Assembly (NCBI GenBank): GCA_041391505.1
Contig: JAWKNW010000005.1
Coordinates: forward strand, 124,001 to 188,000
Length of the DNA stretch: 64,000 nt
Direction of reading: 5' to 3'
Source: Rhodothermales bacterium
GTDB lineage: Bacteria; Bacteroidota; Rhodothermia; Rhodothermales; JAHQVL01
The notes under the pieces are model-generated. The model was given only the letters and a program-made list of their open reading frames with translations, searched no databases and was not told where the DNA came from. The number at the start of each line of letters is the position of its first letter. Within the stretch, counting starts at the first letter, position 1. Positions 30,256-39,012 of this stretch are shown here, piece after piece. The position numbers and the translations under genes were made by a program.

Positions 30256-31647
30256 TCAGTCCGCCTTATGATGTTTTTTCAGCAGGAACTGTTTCCAGAA
30301 AAACACGATCACGAGCAGATAGACGACGCAACAGCCCATAACGAAGCCGTACCCTTTCATGGCGCCGTCGAAGAGGGTGAACGGGAGGTTGATGAGGATC
30401 AGCAACGGAAACCCGAGCACGAGCGCCATCCCGCTTCCCAGCCCCAGATCCTGCGCGACGGGCGTCCGGTAGTCGGGGTCCGTCACCCGGACGAGCGCCA
30501 GGCCCGAGCTGATGGTGCCCGTCATCTCGCCAAAAATGCCCAGCAGCCGCTCGAACGGATAGTCGTCGAAGGCGCGGCGGACCGCCCAGCGGATCCCGAA
30601 ATACGTCGCCGGCGCGCCGAGCAGGGTCATCAGCAGGATCGGGCCGGTATAGGCCCACGCCACGCTCAGGCTGATCGCCATGACGGCGACGGCGATCATG
30701 TAGTCGGTCATCCACCCGGTGAGGCGATGCAGCAGCCCGTTGTCGACGGGCAGCGCCGCGGGGAAGCGCCCCAGGAGTTTGCGGCAGCCGAGGGCGAGCA
30801 GGTTGGCGATGATGAAATGGAAGCCCCAGAGCATGGCGACTTCCTTCTCCAGACCGGCCGATTGCATCAAGGCGGCCAGGCCGGCCGTCACAAGGTAGGT
30901 CAGCAGATACAATCCGCCGATCAGCGCGAAGTGGAGCGTCAGCGGCTCGATGGTGCCGCCGTGATACTGGAGCCGGCCGGCGCTCGGCAGCGGGTCCTCC
31001 TGCAGAATGCCGGTGCGCAGCGCCACATCCACCCCGTGCGCGCTGTCGACCAGGGTGCTCGAACCCGCGCGGATGCCCCGGTTGACGAGCCAGATCCCGG
31101 CGAAATACGCCACCAGAAACCCCACGGCGGCCAGCGTCAGCCCCACATTGCCGCCGCCGGCGAACCCGTACGCTTCCCACGACTGCCCGATCGAGTAGGC
31201 GATCCCCGGGCCCATACCGAACCCCAGCGGCAGCAGCATGCCGACGGCGGGCACGAGGTCCGGGGAGATGGTGTACACGAGCGCGAGCGCCACGCCGAGT
31301 CCGATCAGGATCTGGATGAGGTAACAGACGATGAAGATGAAGCCGACGTGCGTCGCGCCGCGCGAGCGCTCCTCGCCGGCGCCCTGCAGACCGATGCCGA
31401 TAAAGGTGAGCGCCAGCAGGTGGTAGAGATAGGCGCCCATCCTGTCGAGATCGAACGGGATGACGCCGAGCAGCTCGGGACCGAGCAGGAGGCCGGCGAA
31501 GCCGGCGATGAGGGCGCTGGGGATGAGGAAGCGCTGAAAAAAGCCGATGTAGCGCCGACACAGGAGTCCGAGCAGCAGCAGGGCGCTGACGATGGAGATG
31601 TCGAGGGCCGCATCGCCGACGGTGATGCGCAGGTCCCAGAGATTCAT
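30256..31647 (-). CDS. GltS-like sodium:glutamate/carboxylate symporter family
   Basis: 463 residues from the ATG at 31647, with about 12 predicted hydrophobic segments. The GltS-type repeats are visible: PSALIAGFAGLLLGPELL, LTFIGIGLQGAG, and PLGFGMGPGIAYSIGQ near the first half's re-entrant region, then FGEMTGTISSGLALVRVTDP in the second half. An inner-membrane sodium-coupled carrier. The start ATG overlaps the stop of the upstream acyltransferase (ATGA), so the two are coupled. The glycine-rich pore-loop signature argues for the GltS/2HCT superfamily, but the substrate is not certain. Confidence 0.78.
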   Translation of the reverse strand: MNLWDLRITVGDAALDISIVSALLLLGLLCRRYIGFFQRFLIPSALIAGFAGLLLGPELLGVIPFDLDRMGAYLYHLLALTFIGIGLQGAGEERSRGATHVGFIFIVCYLIQILIGLGVALALVYTISPDLVPAVGMLLPLGFGMGPGIAYSIGQSWEAYGFAGGGNVGLTLAAVGFLVAYFAGIWLVNRGIRAGSSTLVDSAHGVDVALRTGILQEDPLPSAGRLQYHGGTIEPLTLHFALIGGLYLLTYLVTAGLAALMQSAGLEKEVAMLWGFHFIIANLLALGCRKLLGRFPAALPVDNGLLHRLTGWMTDYMIAVAVMAISLSVAWAYTGPILLMTLLGAPATYFGIRWAVRRAFDDYPFERLLGIFGEMTGTISSGLALVRVTDPDYRTPVAQDLGLGSGMALVLGFPLLILINLPFTLFDGAMKGYGFVMGCCVVYLLVIVFFWKQFLLKKHHKAD

Positions 31648-32834
31648 GCGCGTGCCTGCTGGCTGGCGGGTTCGGCTGAACCTGCTTTGAGACGCTGGAT
31701 GGAGTGATCCCACTGCAGGGCGCTGCCGGCCCCGTTAAAGGTAAACTGCAGCATCTCCGAACTCATGAAGACTTGCAGCTTGGAATTGCGCTCGATCCCG
31801 GTATACAACACATCTTCGAGCGGAAGGCGCATGTTGATGGAAGCTCCCTTGATCTGAATCTCGTCCGGGAAAAGGGCGATTTCGACCTCCCCGTGGGCAT
31901 CGAGACGAGGGAACTGGTCTTCCGAGTGCATCACCACGGTGGCGCGGACAATGGCGTCATTATCCCTGCGGTCGAGCGGGAGCACCCGGATCGCATCGTA
32001 CAGCACACTCGGGATGACGATGTCGCCGCTCTTTTCGTCGAGCAGGGTGCTGTCCTTGAGCATCCGGTAACGGAACGTGCCGGCGGTGTTTTCGACATAC
32101 GTCCCGTCTTTGGTGAAGACCCCGCCGTTGGCTCCCGAGACGGGATCCCGGTACAGGAGCCGGTGGATGCCGGCGGCCGGCTTGTACGCCTTGTAGGGCT
32201 TCAGGTCGTCCGGCACGTGGGTTTCGTCGATATCGATCTGGGCTTTCAGCAGAGCAAGAGCCTCCTCGAACGGCGTATGACGGTCGAACTGCAGCGGCGG
32301 CTTCACCTCCACCCGGATCTTCGAGCGGCGCGGATAGCTGGCCCAGCGAGGCCACGCCGTGTAGGAGCCGTGTGTCACCACAGGGTAGATCGGAATGCCG
32401 CTTTTGACAAAGACCTTGGCCGTGCTCTCGATCCAGGGCGCCGGCCGCCCATCCCAGCGCCTCCCGCCCTCGGGATAGATCACGATGGCATATTTAGCGG
32501 CGATCATCCGGTAAATATCGCGGATGAGATGGGGCTCGGGAACGTGCTTGCGTGTCGGCCTCAGCTCGATATCGTTCAGGATCTTCCGAATGATCGGTCC
32601 CCGGAAGTATTCCTGCGTCAATACCCCGCGGGTCGATTGGCCCCACGGGATAAACATGTTGAAGATGAAGGGATCGAAGTTGTGGGAATGGTTGCCGTAC
32701 ACGAAGCAGGGCCGCTCCAGGTCTGCCAGCTTGCCGCCGCCGGCCATCTCAATATCCCAGATGCTACGGATGATGCGAAAACCGACCAGTCGTAAAACCG
32801 ATTCGCCAAAGGTGTACGGAAAGAGGTGCTTCAT
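31644..32834 (-). CDS. PlsC-type lysophospholipid acyltransferase with C-terminal extension
   Basis: 396 residues. The N-terminal acyltransferase domain has the NHxxxxD catalytic motif (NHSHNFD) and the acceptor-binding YPEGGRRWDG, with PTRKHVPEP between. It makes or remodels phosphatidate-type lipid at the inner membrane. After about residue 230 there is an extra region of about 165 residues with a repeated beta pattern (FRYRMLKDSTLLDEKSGDI, GEVEIALFPDEIQIKG, EMLQFTFNGAG) that looks like a PH/GRAM-type or lipid-binding domain. That domain is uncommon in PlsC. The stop overlaps the start of the transporter gene downstream. Confidence 0.83.
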   Translation of the reverse strand: MKHLFPYTFGESVLRLVGFRIIRSIWDIEMAGGGKLADLERPCFVYGNHSHNFDPFIFNMFIPWGQSTRGVLTQEYFRGPIIRKILNDIELRPTRKHVPEPHLIRDIYRMIAAKYAIVIYPEGGRRWDGRPAPWIESTAKVFVKSGIPIYPVVTHGSYTAWPRWASYPRRSKIRVEVKPPLQFDRHTPFEEALALLKAQIDIDETHVPDDLKPYKAYKPAAGIHRLLYRDPVSGANGGVFTKDGTYVENTAGTFRYRMLKDSTLLDEKSGDIVIPSVLYDAIRVLPLDRRDNDAIVRATVVMHSEDQFPRLDAHGEVEIALFPDEIQIKGASINMRLPLEDVLYTGIERNSKLQVFMSSEMLQFTFNGAGSALQWDHSIQRLKAGSAEPASQQARA

Positions 32835-32888
32835 AATGAACGGCAGGTACTGCGAAAAACCACGCTAAGATGAGAAGACGCCCGCAAA

Positions 32889-33206
32889 TCAGCAAGTCTC
32901 CGGTGGAGGCCGCCGGGCATACGCCCGGCGCGTAGCGAGCTTTTCTTCGTGTCGCGCCACCATCAGTTCGGCCAGCCGGCGCGGTAACGCCGCCGGCGGC
33001 GTCGTGGCGAAGGCCTCCTTGACATCGCGCTCGCGCACGTCGATCCGGTAGAGGAGGCTGAGCAGATAGCCCCGGTCGCGATCTAGCAGGGCGGTCACGT
33101 AGCCCGCGACGAGGTCGACGACATCCTCGCGCGTCATGCCGCCCGCCGGCGGCTCGGCGTCCGGCGCGAGGAGCGCCAGGAGCGATGCCGGCGTTTCGTC
33201 GCTCAT
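32889..33206 (-). CDS. Hypothetical protein, 105 residues, helical
   Basis: Small helical protein without signal peptide (MTREDVVDLVAGYVTALLDRDRGYLLSLLYRIDVRERDVKEAF ... PRRLAELMVARHEEKLATR). Its start overlaps the stop of the upstream endonuclease/phosphatase gene (ATGA), so it is a genuine coupled reading frame, but no family is recognised. It could be a small accessory factor of the exported enzyme or unrelated. Its spacing to the PlsC gene downstream is 55 bp. Confidence 0.6.
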   Translation of the reverse strand: MSDETPASLLALLAPDAEPPAGGMTREDVVDLVAGYVTALLDRDRGYLLSLLYRIDVRERDVKEAFATTPPAALPRRLAELMVARHEEKLATRRAYARRPPPETC

Positions 33207-34084
33207 GGCTCGAACGCGATCTCGGCGAACACGGGCAGGTGGTCGGACGCGAACGCGCCGTCCCAGCTGTCGCTCAGGGTGGCGTGCCGGAGGGTCCTGG
33301 CGCCCCGGGAGGTGAAGATGTAGTCGATGCGCCGGCCCGTGTCGCCGGTGAAGGTAAAGCCGTAAAAGGTCGTTTCGGGTCCGTGATGACCGGTTTCGCT
33401 CGCGTGCTGCGTATCGGTGAGCGCGGCCGTGAGGACGCCGTAGCCGGGCGCGGTAGGATCGAAGTTGAAATCGCCCGTCAGCACGACAGGCGTGTCGCCG
33501 GCGATGGAAGCGATCCGCTCCACGATCAGCCGGGCGCTTTCCGTCCGCGCCTGCTCGCCCCGGTGGTCGAAGTGGGTGTTGAAATGATAGAAGGTCTTTC
33601 CCGTGCCGGCGTCGCGGTACCGGGCCCAGGTGACCACCCGGGTGATCGCGGCATCCCAGCCGACGCTGCCGGGCACCTCCGGCGTCGTCGACAGCCAGAA
33701 GGTGCCACTCTCGATCGGCTCGAAGCGGTCGCGGCGGTAGTAGATGGCCGAGAACTCGCCGGCCTCCTTGCCGTCGTCGCGGCCCACCCCCAGCCGGGCA
33801 TAACCCGGGAGGCGCGCATCGAGGTCCTGCAGCTGCCCGATCAGCGCTTCCTGGACGCCGAAGAGGTCGGCCTGATTGAAGCGGATGATGCTGGCGACCC
33901 GGTCCCTGCGCATCGGCCAGGCGTGGACGCCGTCGCCCGGGTTGGCGTAGCGGATGTTGAACGTCATCACGCGGACGCTTTCAGGCGCGGCCGATGGGGT
34001 CGGCCGGGGCGCGCAGCCGGCGAGGATTACGCCGAGGAGCAGCGTCAGCAGGGGAAGAGGGCGGCGGAGGGCTGTGGCAGGCAT
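33203..34084 (-). CDS. Endonuclease/exonuclease/phosphatase (DNase I-like) lipoprotein
   Basis: 293 residues from the ATG at 34084, which begins a lipoprotein signal (PLLTLLLGVILAGC). The DNase I-like fold motifs are in order: VMTFNIRYANPGDG, FGVQEAL (metal-binding Glu), DTPVVLTGDFNFDP, and SDHLPVFAEI with the catalytic His. Exported members are often phosphodiesterases or sphingomyelinase-like. The natural substrate is unknown. A bidirectional-looking hairpin lies in the gap on its upstream side. Confidence 0.88.
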   Translation of the reverse strand: MPATALRRPLPLLTLLLGVILAGCAPRPTPSAAPESVRVMTFNIRYANPGDGVHAWPMRRDRVASIIRFNQADLFGVQEALIGQLQDLDARLPGYARLGVGRDDGKEAGEFSAIYYRRDRFEPIESGTFWLSTTPEVPGSVGWDAAITRVVTWARYRDAGTGKTFYHFNTHFDHRGEQARTESARLIVERIASIAGDTPVVLTGDFNFDPTAPGYGVLTAALTDTQHASETGHHGPETTFYGFTFTGDTGRRIDYIFTSRGARTLRHATLSDSWDGAFASDHLPVFAEIAFEP

Positions 34085-34159
34085 CGTGATGGCTGTGGTT
34101 GAGTCGACAGCCCAAGATACACATACCCGCCGGCTTTCGCTGGATCTTCCTGGCGCATG

Positions 34160-34191
34160 AAAAAAGCCACGCCGGCAGGGGCCGGCGTGGC
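34160..34191 (-). terminator. Rho-independent terminator of the pseudopilin-like operon
   Basis: Reading on the reverse strand, an 11-bp GC-rich stem (GCCACGCCGGC and its complement, loop CCCT) spans 34166 to 34191 and is followed by six Ts (34165 to 34160). It lies 24 bp after the stop of the 644-residue gene, so it ends the reverse-strand unit that begins at the 37390 gene. On the forward strand the stem is followed by TCG and A bases, so it does not terminate there. Confidence 0.85.
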
Positions 34192-34214
34192 TCGAAAAAA
34201 AGGGGCGCAAAGGG

Positions 34215-36149
34215 TCAGGGCGCGCCGACCAGATTGCAGTTGGCGTCGACCTGGTTGCAGCGCTGCGTCCAGGTGCCGATGTGGGCGATGGGGGCGCGGT
34301 CAAAGCGGCGCATCGCGTTCGTCACCGTCTGGTCGTCCTGAACGATCGTCGTGTAGGGGCCGAGCACGATGTTCAGACCGAAATGCCCGTTGATGATGTC
34401 GTTCCGGAGCTGGTCGAGTTCCGCCTCGTACTCCTCGCTCTCGTTGTCACGGATGTGCTGGTAGACGGAGGTCGTCATGAGCAGGCGATCCGTCGCAGCG
34501 TCGTACAATTCGAGATGGAAGCTGCCCTGGCGGTCGTAGTCGTTGCTGACGCGGTGCGCGCCGTCGTTCTCGGACAGGGTGCCTTCGGGGTCGCGCTGCA
34601 GCTGGAGCATGCGGACGCTGCGGAACTGCATTTCGAGGGTGACGAGGTTCGACGGACGCATCACGGGGCTCACGATGCTGCCATTGCCATCGAAGCCGGC
34701 GGCCACGGAGCCGGAGCGGGATTTCTGGATGCCGGTAACCGGATCCGTGTAGACGAGGTTCATGATCCCCATCCCGCTTTGCGACTTGTGGTCCAGCTTG
34801 AAATAGATCTCGGTCACGCCGGCGCTGGCCAGGTCGTCGAGCGTCTCGGCAAACCGGAGCGAGACTTCGTGGGCGGGCAGCGATGCCCCGTTCCGGAGAA
34901 ACGTTACGAGCCGGTCCGGCGAAATCGGCGCCGGCGACGGCACGCTGCGTCCGGTCCACTCGGTGTCCCACTTGTGCTGGTGCACGAACCAGGGGCCGGC
35001 GATCGGGATGCCGCCCTGGTTGGCTTCCGTGCCGCGGGGAAGCGCCCATACGCCCGTCAGGTCGCGGTGCGTCGTCACGTCCATGTGGCTGCCGGGGGGC
35101 ACGGCCTCCTGGTAGGCGAGGAGCGAACCCCGGATGTCCACGAGGCCGTCGAACCGGGTCTGCGAATAGGAGTCGGTCGGGCGGAGGTAGACGATGCCGT
35201 CCCAGTTGAGGGCGGCGCCGGGCTCGACCTTCAGGCTGCCTTCGACGATGAGGATGCCGTAGCCGCTGAAGGACGCTCCGGAACGGATGGTCGCGTCGCC
35301 CTTGATGCGGACGATCGACGTGTTATCGGCGGTGCCGAAGTTGAAGGCGTACGGGTTGGTGTCGCCCTCGTCGATGATGCCGCCCGGGTTGGGGTTGCCG
35401 AACTGCATCGATCCCGGGAAAAACGCGTCGGCCGTCGTGCCGTCCAGCGTCATCTTGTCCAGCGTCTTGTAATAGAACTCCTGCAGCCAGGACTGGTCCT
35501 GCGTGGCGTCGATGTCCGGCAACTCGTCGTTGAGCGCCTCTTCGTCGTCCTTGATCGTCACTTCGGTGATGTTGCCCGGCAGGCCGTCGTCGGCGTTCTG
35601 GAGCTGTTCGTTGATCTCGGTAGTCATCTGCCCGAGATCGACGAGGCCGGCCAACTCGGGGATGGCGTTCATCCGCTCCAGTTCGCTGGTGCCGATCCAG
35701 ATTTCCTTGTTGTCGGGGCCGCCGTTCACGCGGGCGCTGTCGCTGGCCGTGATGGTCAGGTTAGGCGTGTCGATCACCATCGCCGGCAGGTCCTGACGCA
35801 TCCGGTACCGGCTGTGGATGAGGTATTGCGCGTCGCCGTAGATGCCGACCACGCGCAGATCGATGATGTTGTTGGTCCCAATCGAGTAGCCGTCGACGAC
35901 GAACGAGCCGCCGTTGTAGGGGACCGGCGCCGTGCCGTACGTGAGGGCGGTGCTCAGGCCGCTGGGGTTGCTGAGCATCTCGGCCAGCACGAGGTTGCTG
36001 CCCGTGAGCGCCAGGTCGCGAGCGAGCACATCCTCTTGCATGTGCGTCTGGGCGATCTGGGACTCCGTGGACATCCGCTGCACATTCGTGAGAATGAGGA
36101 TGCCACTTAGAACCGTGGCGGCGACGATGATCAGTGCAGAATTACCCAT
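34215..36149 (-). CDS. PilX-like membrane-anchored pilus/pseudopilus-type protein
   Basis: 644 residues. The N-terminus is a hydrophobic helix starting almost at residue 4 (SALIIVAATVLSGILILTNV), continuing into a long polar helix (MSTESQIAQTHMQEDVLARDLALTG), the layout of a pilin N-terminal helix or PilX. There is no prepilin-peptidase site (no G followed by the +5 Glu pattern). The rest is beta-rich and includes a repeat-like region (GTADNTSIVRIKGDATIRSGASFSGYGILIVEGSLKVEPGAALNWDGIVYLR) that looks like a beta-helix turn set. It is the last gene before a strong terminator. I infer a surface or periplasmic assembly protein; no function is recognised. Confidence 0.7.
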   Translation of the reverse strand: MGNSALIIVAATVLSGILILTNVQRMSTESQIAQTHMQEDVLARDLALTGSNLVLAEMLSNPSGLSTALTYGTAPVPYNGGSFVVDGYSIGTNNIIDLRVVGIYGDAQYLIHSRYRMRQDLPAMVIDTPNLTITASDSARVNGGPDNKEIWIGTSELERMNAIPELAGLVDLGQMTTEINEQLQNADDGLPGNITEVTIKDDEEALNDELPDIDATQDQSWLQEFYYKTLDKMTLDGTTADAFFPGSMQFGNPNPGGIIDEGDTNPYAFNFGTADNTSIVRIKGDATIRSGASFSGYGILIVEGSLKVEPGAALNWDGIVYLRPTDSYSQTRFDGLVDIRGSLLAYQEAVPPGSHMDVTTHRDLTGVWALPRGTEANQGGIPIAGPWFVHQHKWDTEWTGRSVPSPAPISPDRLVTFLRNGASLPAHEVSLRFAETLDDLASAGVTEIYFKLDHKSQSGMGIMNLVYTDPVTGIQKSRSGSVAAGFDGNGSIVSPVMRPSNLVTLEMQFRSVRMLQLQRDPEGTLSENDGAHRVSNDYDRQGSFHLELYDAATDRLLMTTSVYQHIRDNESEEYEAELDQLRNDIINGHFGLNIVLGPYTTIVQDDQTVTNAMRRFDRAPIAHIGTWTQRCNQVDANCNLVGAP

Positions 36150-36179
36150 AGCGATGGTGTCTGGGGGCGATAGGGCCCG

Positions 36180-36845
36180 CTATCGGTTATGCGAATATAT
36201 CGTGTTGCCGTACCGTACGATGTTCAGGTTGCTGGTCGATCGCTGGTCCGAACTCCGCTTGTCGATGGTTGGAATCGCGGCCTGGAATTCGATATGGATG
36301 CGATCCAGTTCGTCCGGGCAGATGTCGATCAGGGAGCCCGTCGGGGCCGACAGCGCGCCCTCCTCGATCATGCCTACATCGAAACGCGTGATAAAATTGC
36401 CGCTGCCGCCGTCGTCGACGAAGGTCAGGTCGTTGATCTTGCGCCGGCGCTCGATGCGGTACACCTGTACGTTGGCCCCGTCGACGGCGATGGTCGTGGT
36501 GTCGTCGGGAATGAGGCGGTATTCAACATGGACGATGCTCGAGGCCGCGCCGGCGGACGGGTCTTCGAGCGTCGGGAAGATGATGCGCGTGGTGTTGCCC
36601 GTGCCGTCCCGCTCGATGAGGCATTCTTCGGGCCGGCCGAGCGAGAGCTGCGTCTGCTCCTTGCTCCGGATGTTCTCCAGATCGCGCTCGACGGTGCGGG
36701 CGAATTCAAAAGCCTGCTTCTCGATGATCTGACCGATCTGCATCTCAACCGAATTCTGTCGGTTGCGATTGACCACGGCGATCAGCGAGACGAAAAGAAT
36801 CGTCGCGACAATGATCGACGAAATATGATCGAGCAATACGTGCAT
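36180..36845 (-). CDS. Pseudopilin-like protein (PilW/GspJ-type layout)
   Basis: 221 residues with one N-terminal hydrophobic helix (ISSIIVATILFVSLIAVVN) running directly into an amphipathic helix (EMQIGQIIEKQAFEFARTVERDLENI). The remaining 150 residues are beta-rich with two regularly spaced hydrophobic strands and a C-terminal HIEFQAAIPTID. This is the size and shape of minor pseudopilins, but no prepilin-peptidase cleavage motif is present. The segment RDLENI is shared in form with the paralogue at 37888 to 38577 (DDIENM). It lies 30 bp upstream of the 644-residue gene. Confidence 0.7.
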   Translation of the reverse strand: MHVLLDHISSIIVATILFVSLIAVVNRNRQNSVEMQIGQIIEKQAFEFARTVERDLENIRSKEQTQLSLGRPEECLIERDGTGNTTRIIFPTLEDPSAGAASSIVHVEYRLIPDDTTTIAVDGANVQVYRIERRRKINDLTFVDDGGSGNFITRFDVGMIEEGALSAPTGSLIDICPDELDRIHIEFQAAIPTIDKRSSDQRSTSNLNIVRYGNTIYSHNR

Positions 36846-36865
36846 AGCGGGGGGCTATCGGGGGC

Positions 36866-37390
36866 TCAGTGCAAAAACATACCGGCAGGCGAGAGCGTGC
36901 GTTTCAGGGTGACTTCGACGGGCGCGCGTTCCAGCGGCGTTTCCTGCTCCGTGATTCGCACGGTCACTTCCTTCGCCAGCGACGCGCCACTGGTCATTTC
37001 GACCTCGGGGTCGGCGAGCGTCACGAAGCGGACCGACACGTCCAGGTCGAAGGCATACTGCGCATTGTTGAAGACATGGACGAAGGGGCCCGAAAACCCG
37101 TTGTAGTCGTCGATGTCATCGAAGGTGGATGGACCGTACTCGTCGGCGTCCGGGCCAATATTTCCGGTCAGCCCGGATACATCGACCCTCAGTTCCGGAT
37201 TGCCCATGTCCGTTTCGTCGAAGGCCTTGGACTCGATTTCGGCCATGCGCTGGAGACCGAAATCGAGCGCGGCCCGCTCGATGTCACGCCCGTATACCTG
37301 CCCGTGATAGCGTAAAGCGGCCCGTTGCTGCGTAAACGCGAGCAACGAAAATATCGCCATAGCAAGAAAGGCAAGCATCGTTTGTTTCAT
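36866..37390 (-). CDS. Pseudopilin-like protein (short)
   Basis: 174 residues from the ATG at 37390, selected because it places one hydrophobic helix at the very start (MLAFLAMAIFSLLAF) followed by a helical stretch (HGQVYGRDIERAALDFGLQRMAEIE), as in the two neighbouring proteins. The rest is beta-rich (FVHVFNNAQYAFDLDVSVRFVTLAD, EVTVRITEQE). No cleavage motif. It is the first gene of the three-gene reverse-strand unit that ends at the terminator near 34160, 20 bp upstream of the next gene. Confidence 0.68.
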   Translation of the reverse strand: MKQTMLAFLAMAIFSLLAFTQQRAALRYHGQVYGRDIERAALDFGLQRMAEIESKAFDETDMGNPELRVDVSGLTGNIGPDADEYGPSTFDDIDDYNGFSGPFVHVFNNAQYAFDLDVSVRFVTLADPEVEMTSGASLAKEVTVRITEQETPLERAPVEVTLKRTLSPAGMFLH

Positions 37391-37887
37391 GCCTGTAACC
37401 GGGGTAAGGGGGCAAGCAGCCTTGTGTATGACCGCCTCAGGCGAAGGGCGTGCCAGTCGGCAGGGCAAGCAGCTTCACGCCGGCCGCCTTGCGGTCATAC
37501 CATTGACGTACTACTGCGCATTCGACGTGCCTTCAGAGCCGGGGGAGCCGCACGTGCCGGGGAGCTGGCGCAGTATGTTTGGAGCACGCCAAAGTGAGTG
37601 TTTGGATTAACCTGACTAAGCTAAGGTAAGCCATTGCTATAATCCAAATCTTTCTCGCGGGTTTCCGGGGAAGACGTGTGGATCGGAAAAAGACCCACGA
37701 TGGGAGTGGAAGCCGGCACGGGGCTCCGACCTTGGCCGGCGGTACAAAAAACTGCGGCCGGGAGCATAAAAAAGGCCCGGAGCCTTACAGGGCTCCGAGC
37801 CTCTTAGAAAAACGTAAACCTTGACCCGTGTCCCGGCCGCTCCTGGAACGTCGAACCTGGAACGTCGAACCCAGACCCCAGACCCGC
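37391..37887. other. Intergenic region upstream of the pseudopilin-like unit
   Basis: 497 bp without a convincing gene. It contains the terminator of the 37888 gene (37768 to 37801), an AT-rich stretch with TATAAT-like sequence and an inverted CTTAGCTTAG pattern around 37610 to 37645, and otherwise GC-rich sequence. The AT-rich part is a candidate promoter for the 37390 gene; no operator is evident. Confidence 0.4.
37768..37801 (-). terminator. Rho-independent terminator after the 252-codon-class pseudopilin-like gene
   Basis: On the reverse strand, an 11-bp stem (GGCTCGGAGCC paired with GGCTCCGGGCC through one G-U pair, six-base loop) is followed by six Ts (37773 to 37768). It lies about 90 bp after the stop at 37888, so that gene is transcribed apart from the three genes further downstream. 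Confidence 0.83.
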
Positions 37888-38577
37888 TCAGTCCGCCTGC
37901 ACCTGCGGGATGCTCATGGCCTCGTTGCGGGGATGGACGGTAGCCGTGTAGCGGGCCGTGGTCGTGTAGACGGTGGAGTCGGACCAGGCGTTGGTCGAAC
38001 TGTTTTCGGGGACGGCGATGCGAAATTCGACGCGCACCTGGTTGAGGTCGGTCGGGCAATCGCCGGAGAGGACGCGCAGATCCGAGTTGCCGTCGGGCAG
38101 ATGCGGGAAGAGCTCGACGAGGAAGTCAACGATCTGGGTGCTGCTGCCGCCGAGCGTGAGGACGTTGTCGCCCTCGTCGATGAACCGGCGCAGGCGGTAC
38201 AGATCGCGCATCCCCTTGCGCGTTTCGATCTGGCGCGCCTGTCCCTCAAGTTCATACGTCACATGCACGATCGAGGGCTCCGAATCGCCATTGCGATACC
38301 GCAGCGTCGGGAACGTGAAGCTCCGGGTGCGGCCATTGCGCGTCATGCTGAGCCGGCACGTCACCGGCGATTCCGATCCCGCGCCGGCCTCGGGTGTGAA
38401 CATGTTCTCGATGTCATCCTGGAGCGACTGGATGAAATAGGCGGCCTGGGCCTGGGCCATGTACGCTTCCTGGGCGCGGTTCGTCGCCAGTTCTTCCTTG
38501 TGCTGGATGACGTAGAGGAACAGGGTGAGGACGAGCGCGGAGAACGTCGTGGTTACGCTATAAAACAATCCTTGCAT
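37888..38577 (-). CDS. Pseudopilin-like protein (PilW/GspJ-type layout), monocistronic
   Basis: 229 residues from the ATG at 38577 (the open frame extends 32 codons upstream, but that part is not like the family). One N-terminal hydrophobic helix (VTTTFSALVLTLFLYVI) leads into an amphipathic helix ending QSLQDDIENMFTPE. The beta-rich remainder contains RFIDEGDNVLTLGGSSTQIVDFLVELF and QVRVEFRIAVPENS, matching the order and spacing seen in the 36180 to 36845 protein (RKINDLTFVDDGGS, RIHIEFQAAIP). I infer the two are paralogues. It is followed by its own terminator and so is separately transcribed. Confidence 0.7.
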   Translation of the reverse strand: MQGLFYSVTTTFSALVLTLFLYVIQHKEELATNRAQEAYMAQAQAAYFIQSLQDDIENMFTPEAGAGSESPVTCRLSMTRNGRTRSFTFPTLRYRNGDSEPSIVHVTYELEGQARQIETRKGMRDLYRLRRFIDEGDNVLTLGGSSTQIVDFLVELFPHLPDGNSDLRVLSGDCPTDLNQVRVEFRIAVPENSSTNAWSDSTVYTTTARYTATVHPRNEAMSIPQVQAD

Positions 38578-39012
38578 ACGTGATGGCGGTACTTCAGTCT
38601 GAAACGATCGAAACGGGACAGGTAGGATATCGATCGCCTTATATAAGTCGGTTCGCAAATGGCGTGCCGGCATTGCTATAGCGGTAGAGATTGCCGGCGC
38701 GCGATCCTTTATTGCCTGGTTTCAGTGTCGGATCCATGATTCCGTCCTTAAATACACCCTCTCGATACGCCGGGGCTCACCTTCGCATCGGCCTGTAAGG
38801 CGATCGCCGGCCGCCCATCCGGCCGGCTCGCGCGGACCAGATCGAATTGAGACTCTTTTGTGCCGTCGGCGTCGCCGCGATGGGCCGAAGAGGTTCCGGC
38901 GCAACCGCTTCCGGGCCTTCCGTGAATCATCGGCGGCCCCTTGTGCGTTTAGGTGGTCATCGAACGCGATGGAGCATCGTGCGGCGACATACGAACCAGA
39001 ATCCTTACCGTC
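38578..39012. other. Divergent intergenic region between pseudopilin-like gene and HU gene
   Basis: 435 bp with no convincing gene. Small open frames here are GC-compositional and lack family similarity. An AT-richer patch around 38630 to 38650 (CTTATATAAG) contains a short palindrome and is a candidate promoter for the leftward gene. No operator stands out. Confidence 0.4.
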
